Notes under the pieces: model-generated | Database searches by the model: none | The model's input: only the letters and a program-made list of their open reading frames with translations | What the model was told of the DNA's origin: nothing | In this document: piece after piece, positions 6,596 through 10,764 of the stretch | Layout: each line of letters begins with the position of its first letter | Numbering within the stretch: position 1 is the stretch's first letter | Assembly (NCBI GenBank): GCA_937871735.1 | Contig: CALMOI010000182.1 | Location: forward strand, 1-10,764 | DNA: 10,764 nucleotides | DNA from: an uncultured Comamonadaceae bacterium | GTDB taxonomy: Bacteria > Pseudomonadota > Gammaproteobacteria > Burkholderiales > Burkholderiaceae_C | Direction of reading: 5' to 3' | Made by a program: the position numbers and the translations under genes

Positions 6596-6947
6596 TGTGA
6601 AGCGCGCCGATAAGCCGGATTCTGTGCGCTGCGGTTGCCCGCTGCGTGACCGCCATTACTCTGGGCCGGGGGTCGCCCACCCGGCTCGATGCTACCTACC
6701 CGCCAACTCTGCGGAACCGCATCAACGTTGGCCTACTTGGTATTGCTGCGCGTAGAGATTGCCCGTTTCACCCGCACCAAGTTGCCTGGGTGCGACTCGT
6801 CTCTGTTGCTCTGATCCTCACCTCACGGTGGAGAGCCGTTAGCTCCTACGCTGTCCTGTGCAGTCCGGACGTTCCTCCAATGCGGTGTTTCCACCCGACT
6901 TGCGTCGGCCTTGCGGCTTGCACCAGCGGCGGTCTGGCGTGCTTCAC
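6596..6947 (-). ncRNA. rnpB: RNase P RNA, bacterial type A
   Basis: Catalytic RNA of RNase P, which trims the 5' leader of pre-tRNAs. Read on the minus strand it shows GGAGGAACGTCCGGACT near the 5' side (P4 strand, 6863-6879), GCAACAGAGA, GGGTGAAACGG, CGGGTAGG and the 3' end CAGAATCCGGCTTATC (6609-6624). The ends pair as helix P1: GAAGCACGCC (6945-6936) with GGCGCGCTTC (6608-6599), one mismatch. P4 keeps its pairing with a changed base pair (CCGGA/TCCGG where E. coli has CCGGG/CCCGG), which supports a working RNA. Length about 350, near the E. coli 377. A T5 run lies just past the 3' end (6591-6587), inside the Rrf2 gene end, and may mark termination. Exact ends are estimated. Two departures from consensus are discussed in the findings. 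Confidence 0.96.
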
Positions 6948-6953
6948 CCCGCC

Positions 6954-6959
6954 ATTATC
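6954..6959 (-). promoter_or_regulatory. -10 box of rnpB with GC-rich discriminator
   Basis: GATAAT on the minus strand lies 8-9 bases before the 5' end estimated from helix P1. The bases between are GGCGGGGT, a GC-rich discriminator of the sort found in stable-RNA promoters under stringent control. No clear TTGACA-like -35 is seen 16-18 bases upstream. Confidence 0.6.
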
Positions 6960-7084
6960 GCTGCTTGCGCGGGGCGGCACTTTCATATGACTTCTGAGCA
7001 TATCGATAGCCTCGCTCAGGCATGTCAACTCGGCCACAATGCGCCACACACCGCACCTTCCTTCGTTGACCCAGGAGACCTCCC

Positions 7085-8005
7085 ATGAAAGCTGCCAGCA
7101 TCCTTGAGACCATCGGACACACGCCGCACGTGCGCATCAACCGCCTGTTCGGCCCCGAGGCCCAAGTCTGGGTCAAGTCCGAGCGCAGCAACCCTGGCGG
7201 CTCGATCAAAGACCGTATCGCGCTGGCGATGGTCGAAGATGCCGAAGCCAGCGGTGCGCTGCAACCCGGCGGCACCATCATCGAACCCACCTCGGGCAAC
7301 ACCGGCGTCGGGCTGGCCATGGTGGCTGCCGTCAAAGGCTACAAGCTGATTTTGGTGATGCCCGACAGCATGAGCATCGAGCGCCGCCGCCTGATGCTGG
7401 CCTACGGTGCCAGCTTTGACCTGACCCCACGCGAAAAAGGCATGAAGGGCGCGATTGCCCGTGCCGAAGAACTCAAAGCCCAAACCCCCGGTGCTTGGAT
7501 TCCGCAGCAGTTCGAGAACCCGGCCAACGTCGCCGTCCACGAACGCACCACCGCCCAAGAAATTTTGGCCGACTTCCCCGAAGGTTTGGACGTGCTGATC
7601 ACCGGCGTGGGCACCGGCGGCCACCTGAGCGGCACTGCCCGCATCCTGAAGGCCGCTTGGCCTAACTTGAAGGTGTTTGCCGTCGAACCCAGCGCCTCGC
7701 CGGTGATTTCGGGCGGCGCACCGGCACCGCACCCCATCCAAGGCATCGGCGCGGGCTTTGTGCCCAAGAACTTGGACACCAGCTTGCTCGACGGCGTGAT
7801 CCAAGTCGATGCCGAACCCGCCCGCGAATACGCCCGCCGCAGCGCGCGTGAAGAAGGCATTTTGGTTGGCATCTCGTCCGGCGCAACGCTGGCCGCCATC
7901 GCGCAAAAGCTGCCCGAACTGCCCGCAGGCAGCCGCGTGCTGGGCTTCAACTACGACACCGGCGAGCGTTACCTGTCGGTCGAAGGCTTCCTGCCCACGG
8001 CCTGA
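7085..8005 (+). CDS. cysK: Cysteine synthase A (O-acetylserine sulfhydrylase)
   Basis: PLP enzyme joining O-acetylserine and sulfide to give cysteine, in the cytoplasm. It is 306 residues. The PLP lysine is K42 in GGSIKDR; the substrate loop is TSGNTG at 69-74; the phosphate-binding GVGTGG is at 174-179; [10 protein letters not shown] at 218-227 and TGERYLS at 292-298 follow. SMSIERR and KGMKGAI point to the CysK rather than the CysM branch, though gene naming between the two is often mixed. The start has a good Shine-Dalgarno sequence (AGGAG, about 9 bases upstream). It is divergent from rnpB, with about 135 bases between; I could not pick a convincing promoter there. A strong hairpin terminator follows, so it is probably a single-gene transcript. 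No cysE or sulfate genes are adjacent. Confidence 0.95.
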   Translation: MKAASILETIGHTPHVRINRLFGPEAQVWVKSERSNPGGSIKDRIALAMVEDAEASGALQPGGTIIEPTSGNTGVGLAMVAAVKGYKLILVMPDSMSIERRRLMLAYGASFDLTPREKGMKGAIARAEELKAQTPGAWIPQQFENPANVAVHERTTAQEILADFPEGLDVLITGVGTGGHLSGTARILKAAWPNLKVFAVEPSASPVISGGAPAPHPIQGIGAGFVPKNLDTSLLDGVIQVDAEPAREYARRSAREEGILVGISSGATLAAIAQKLPELPAGSRVLGFNYDTGERYLSVEGFLPTA

Positions 8006-8024
8006 AGCGGGGCTTGAAGGGAAC

Positions 8025-8070
8025 GCAACCGCACCCACATGAGTCCCATGTGCGTGCGGTTGCCTGTTTT
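8025..8070 (+). terminator. Rho-independent terminator of cysK
   Basis: Arms at 8025-8041 and 8047-8063 (GCAACCGCACCCACATG against CATGTGCGTGCGGTTGC) form a 17-bp stem with one mismatch and a 5-base loop (AGTCC), followed by CTGTTTT. It begins 20 bases after the cysK stop. The T run exists only on the plus side, so it terminates cysK and not the reverse strand. Confidence 0.85.
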
Positions 8071-8108
8071 GGGGCGACCGCGTTGTGCAACATCACCGAA
8101 CTACTGCC

Positions 8109-9041
8109 ATGACCACACGCTTGACGACCTGCTGCAAGGGCTTGCTGCTCGGCAGCTTGATCTGCCTTTCCACTTGGGCGCTGGCGCTGCCCAGCCCCAA
8201 AGACATCCAAGCCTCGATAGACGCGGGGCAGTTTGCCACCGCCGAAACCCAATTGCGCGAAGTGCTGCGCGACAAACCCACCAGCGCCCGAGCTCACTAC
8301 GAACTGGGTCAAGTGCTGGCCCGCGAAGGCCGCTACGTCGAAGCGCAAATGGCGTTGAGCCAAGCGCAGAAGCTGGAACCATCACTCAAATTCGCATCGT
8401 CGCCGCAAAAGTTCAATGAGCTGATGCGCAAGCTTGAAGCCGAAACCCGCACTCGGGCGAACACCTTGGACACGCCTGCGGGCACCACCGCATCGCCCAA
8501 ATCGACAAGCAACTCAGCCGCACCAGTTTTGTCACAAGCGCCACAGCCTGCGCCGCCCAGCAGATCTTTTCCTTGGGGTTGGTTGCTGCTGGGCGTGGGT
8601 GCGTTAGCGGCTTTTGCGATGTGGATGCGCCGCGCCGCCACGGCGCAGCAAGTCCCCGCCGCGCCCATGTCTTACCAACAAGAGCCGCAAGGCTTTGGTT
8701 ATGGCGCGGCCCAGCCTTATCCGGGGCAGCCGCAAGCTTACGGGGCGGGCTATCCCAACGCGCCCAATGGCGGCGGCATGGGCTCGATGGTGAAAGGTGC
8801 GGTGGTGGGCGGACTGGCCGGAGCCGCAGCGGGCTACGCCTTGTCCAAAGTGCTGGAGGGTGATCACCCCACTGCCGCAACGCGCTCGGCTGATGCATCC
8901 AACGCGGGCGCGGGCTACACGCCGTCGAACGCGCTGCCAGACAGCCCTGATTTCGGCAACTTTGACGCTGGCGCAGGCGCAGACAACGGCTGGGACAACG
9001 CCGATGCAGGCGGCAGCAGCGACGACTCCAACAGCTGGTGA
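8109..9041 (+). CDS. TPR membrane protein with signal peptide, glycine zipper and acidic tail
   Basis: A 310-residue protein of unknown function. Order of parts: a signal peptide (1-26, cleavage likely after ALA); two TPR-like helices pairs at about 29-95 (AHYELGQVLAREGRYVEAQMAL); a Ser/Thr/Pro/Ala-rich linker (115-153); a membrane segment at about 154-172 followed by RR; a Tyr/Pro/Gly/Gln-rich stretch (185-220); a glycine zipper (GGGMGSMVKGAVVGGLAGAAAGYAL, shown here by its 221-245 position, with Gly every 3-5 residues); and an acidic, Asn/Gly/Asp/Trp tail ending in SNSW. The likely topology is TPR outside the cytoplasm, tail inside, by the positive charges after the membrane segment. A GTG at 8085 opens the same frame, but the signal peptide fits the ATG at 8109. 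No clear Shine-Dalgarno sequence. Convergent with rtcA, 21 bases apart. I know of no established function. Confidence 0.8.
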   Translation: MTTRLTTCCKGLLLGSLICLSTWALALPSPKDIQASIDAGQFATAETQLREVLRDKPTSARAHYELGQVLAREGRYVEAQMALSQAQKLEPSLKFASSPQKFNELMRKLEAETRTRANTLDTPAGTTASPKSTSNSAAPVLSQAPQPAPPSRSFPWGWLLLGVGALAAFAMWMRRAATAQQVPAAPMSYQQEPQGFGYGAAQPYPGQPQAYGAGYPNAPNGGGMGSMVKGAVVGGLAGAAAGYALSKVLEGDHPTAATRSADASNAGAGYTPSNALPDSPDFGNFDAGAGADNGWDNADAGGSSDDSNSW

Positions 9042-9046
9042 TGGCA

Positions 9047-9060
9047 TGCGCGGTGGCGCA
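9047..9060. terminator. Small hairpin in the TPR/rtcA convergent gap
   Basis: TGCGC-GGTG-GCGCA, a perfect 5-bp stem with a 4-base loop filling most of the 21-base gap between two converging genes. There is no T run on either side, so intrinsic termination is only a weak possibility. Confidence 0.25.
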
Positions 9061-9062
9061 CC

Positions 9063-10109
9063 CTATCCACCGCAGCCCACCCGCCAGCCCCCATCCGGGT
9101 GCGCAGCCAGCCGCCAATCCACTGGTAAAAACTGGCTGATGACTTGCGCGTTGGTACGACTGTGCTCGGTCAGCTCGGTGCAGCGGTACTCGCCCGCCCC
9201 CGCCAAAGCCAGCGGCAACATCAATTGATCGGCCAGATGCGGCCCCACCGGGGCGCTGCACGCCAAGTAGGCCCGCACCTCTTGCGCCACGGTGCGCGCC
9301 ACCTGTTCAGCCGTCACGCCGCGCTGGCCGTAGCTGACAAACACCTCGGTGATCTGTTCGTGGGCCAGCGTCACCATCAGCGCATTGCCCGGCCCCTCGT
9401 TGGTGCGCAGGCCTCGGTTGCGTAGCTGATCGGGCTGGTCGGCGGGCGTGCCCCAGCTCAGGTGCTGACCCAACGCTGTCAGCTCGCGGGTCGCCACATC
9501 GCGTGGGATGGCGGCGTGCAGGCATTCGGCGTACTGTTCCCGCAAAGCCCCGCGCTGCATCAGGCTGAAGGGGCGCAGGCCGCCTGCTGCGGGCGTGATG
9601 TCCACCCGCACCTCGCCGCCACCTGCTGGGTAAAAGCCGTGGCGCAGCAAGGTCAGCGTGACCTGCCCGCCGGTCTGCGCCAGCAGCGCGGGCAACACCC
9701 GCTGCAAAAAGCTGAAGGACGGGGCCATCGGGTTGTGCGTGCCGCCGCTCAGGTGCAGCGTGGACGGCCCATCGGCCAGCAGCAGCGGCCACAGCACGGT
9801 TTGCAGCACCAGCATGCAACTGCCCGCGCTGCCCACCGCAAAGCGGTACTCGCCCGGGCGCACCGGCCCCGGCTCAAAGCGCAGCGTGCGGCTGCCCAGC
9901 TCGGCCCCGCTCACCTGCGCGCCACCCACCTGAGCAGCGGCCTGCACGCAGGTCAGGTGCTGGCGCATCAGCCCCGGCTTGGGCCGCTTGGCGCGGATAT
10001 GGTTCAGCACCAAAGGCCGCCCGGTGATGAGCGACAGGGCCAGCCCCGTGCGCAGGATTTGCCCGCCGCCCTCGCCCTGCGAGCCGTCGAGTTCTACGTC
10101 ATCGGTCAT
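9063..10109 (-). CDS. rtcA: RNA 3'-terminal phosphate cyclase
   Basis: ATP-dependent enzyme that turns an RNA 3'-phosphate into a 2',3'-cyclic phosphate through a covalent adenylate. It is 348 residues, close to E. coli RtcA (about 340). Visible family marks are DGSQGEGGGQILRT at 8-21, the KRPKPGL region (41-47), GSAG (93-96), SGGTHNPMAPS (121-131) and the nucleotidyl-accepting histidine H316 in TEHSRTNAQV. The start at 10109 has a good Shine-Dalgarno sequence (AAGGGAG) that overlaps the rtcB stop region; the gap is 13 bases, so the two genes are one operon in the rtcB-rtcA order known from E. coli. The stop is TAG. In E. coli the operon is switched on by RtcR with sigma-54; the promoter and any rtcR lie outside the window. 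Confidence 0.96.
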   Translation of the reverse strand: MTDDVELDGSQGEGGGQILRTGLALSLITGRPLVLNHIRAKRPKPGLMRQHLTCVQAAAQVGGAQVSGAELGSRTLRFEPGPVRPGEYRFAVGSAGSCMLVLQTVLWPLLLADGPSTLHLSGGTHNPMAPSFSFLQRVLPALLAQTGGQVTLTLLRHGFYPAGGGEVRVDITPAAGGLRPFSLMQRGALREQYAECLHAAIPRDVATRELTALGQHLSWGTPADQPDQLRNRGLRTNEGPGNALMVTLAHEQITEVFVSYGQRGVTAEQVARTVAQEVRAYLACSAPVGPHLADQLMLPLALAGAGEYRCTELTEHSRTNAQVISQFLPVDWRLAAHPDGGWRVGCGG

Positions 10110-10122
10110 CCGTTTTTCTCCC

Positions 10123-10764
10123 TTACCCTTTCACGCACACCACCTGCTTCAAGGTGTAGACCACCTCGACCAAGTCCTGCTGCGCCGCCATCACGGCGTC
10201 GATGTCTTTGTAGGCCATCGGGATCTCGTCGATCACGTCAGCGTCTTTGCGGCACTCCACGCCCTCGGTGGCGCGGATTTGGTCGGCCAGGGTGTAGCGT
10301 TTCTTGGCTTGGGTGCGGCTCATCACCCGACCCGCGCCGTGGCTGCAACTCATAAAGCTCTCTGGGTTGCCTTTACCGCGCACGATGTAGCTCTTGGCCC
10401 CCATGCTGCCGGGGATGATCCCCAGCTCGCCCGCCTTGGCGCTGACCGCGCCCTTGCGCGTCACCAGCACCTCTGCCCCAAAGTGGGTTTCGCGCTGCAC
10501 GTAGTTGTGGTGGCAGTTCACCGCCTCCAGGTGCGTCTCGAAGGGTTTAGCGATCACGCTGCGGGCGGCGGCGATCACGCGCTGCATCATCACCTCGCGG
10601 TTCAGGCGGGCGAACTTCTGCGCCCAACCCACGCCACGCACGTAGTCGCCAAAGTACTGGCTACCTTCTTCAAAGTAGGCCAAGTCCTGATCGGGCAGGT
10701 TGCGTTGGTGCTGCTCGGCGTCTTTCTTGGCCAGCTCGATGAACAGCGTCCCCATCGCGTTCCC
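10123..10764 (-). CDS. rtcB: RNA-splicing ligase RtcB, C-terminal part (cut by window end)
   Basis: GTP- and Mn-dependent ligase joining RNA 2',3'-cyclic phosphate or 3'-phosphate ends to 5'-OH ends; in E. coli it repairs tRNA and rRNA cut by toxins. The last 213 residues are in the window, of about 408. The frame is open to the window edge, starting at GNAMGTLFIELAKK, so the ATG at 10755 is internal. Visible: the metal-binding NCHHNYVQRE, GAVSAKAGELGIIPGSMG, and CSHGAGRVMSR with the histidine that carries the guanylate (H337 in E. coli). The ending VVYTLKQVVCVKG is nearly the E. coli one, so it is the same subfamily. It is upstream of rtcA in one operon. Confidence 0.97.
   Translation of the reverse strand, partial: GNAMGTLFIELAKKDAEQHQRNLPDQDLAYFEEGSQYFGDYVRGVGWAQKFARLNREVMMQRVIAAARSVIAKPFETHLEAVNCHHNYVQRETHFGAEVLVTRKGAVSAKAGELGIIPGSMGAKSYIVRGKGNPESFMSCSHGAGRVMSRTQAKKRYTLADQIRATEGVECRKDADVIDEIPMAYKDIDAVMAAQQDLVEVVYTLKQVVCVKG

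Noticed and set aside
5898..6680. Minus-strand open frame opposite the Rrf2 gene (260 codons)
   Set aside because: It spans the Rrf2 gene, its control region and part of rnpB; the plus-strand Rrf2 product is clear and has a good ribosome site.
6646..6990. Open frame of 114 codons inside the rnpB region
   Set aside because: The stretch is RNase P RNA on the minus strand, with pairing ends and conserved core; the open frame is incidental.
6976..7084. Promoter or riboswitch upstream of cysK
   Set aside because: I looked for -35/-10 pairs, T-box or SAM-type features and hairpins and saw nothing convincing beyond the ribosome site; only a short GGAG-AC-CTCC dyad overlaps it.
7025..8038. Minus-strand open frame opposite cysK (337 codons)
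   Set aside because: Complement of a clear cysK gene and of its terminator; no recognisable product.
8141..8230. Lipoprotein signal at the TPR protein N-terminus
   Set aside because: Cysteines occur in the leader, but none follows a lipobox; the ALA site fits ordinary signal peptidase better.
9462..10355. Plus-strand open frame opposite rtcA and rtcB (297 codons)
   Set aside because: Shadow of two enzymes with clear catalytic motifs; product has no recognisable fold.

Overview
The window is a GC-rich, densely coded chromosomal segment. It reads like a betaproteobacterium of the order Burkholderiales, probably Comamonadaceae. The grounds are codon choice, a type A RNase P RNA, an NhaR/LysR gene, an IscR-like Rrf2 gene and the dapF-DUF484 pair. 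The lineage is inferred from the look of the proteins and not from a search. No transposase, CRISPR array, phage gene or tRNA was seen, so this is mostly core genome.

Layout, left to right. (1) A minus-strand block, dapF > DUF484 > rlmI (rlmI cut by the window start): dapF and DUF484 overlap by 4 bases, and a three-copy GGGCGC/GCGCCC hairpin arrangement sits just before rlmI. (2) A very short divergent gap at 2168-2221, with mirror-image GATAAT boxes around a perfect palindrome, drives dapF leftward and a Nudix/metallo-beta-lactamase fusion rightward; both may be leaderless. (3) The fusion gene overlaps by 4 bases an S4-domain protein with a pseudouridine synthase fold whose three active-site motifs are all altered. 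(4) An nhaR-type LysR gene, and divergent from it an IscR-like Rrf2 regulator that keeps only one of the three cluster-ligand cysteines; the AT-rich gap between them carries several dyads. (5) rnpB (RNase P RNA) on the minus strand, with a visible promoter. (6) cysK on the plus strand with a strong terminator. (7) A secreted/membrane TPR protein with a glycine zipper and an acidic tail. (8) On the minus strand, rtcB (cut by the window end) > rtcA, an RNA-repair operon.

Working together: several genes act on RNA: rlmI (23S rRNA methylation), the Nudix/LACTB2-like fusion (possible), the S4/pseudo-pseudouridine synthase, rnpB and rtcBA. dapF serves lysine and peptidoglycan synthesis, and cysK makes cysteine. 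The parts most worth following are the translationally coupled Nudix-MBL plus degenerate pseudouridine synthase pair, the cluster-less IscR-like regulator, and the symmetric leaderless-looking promoter pair.
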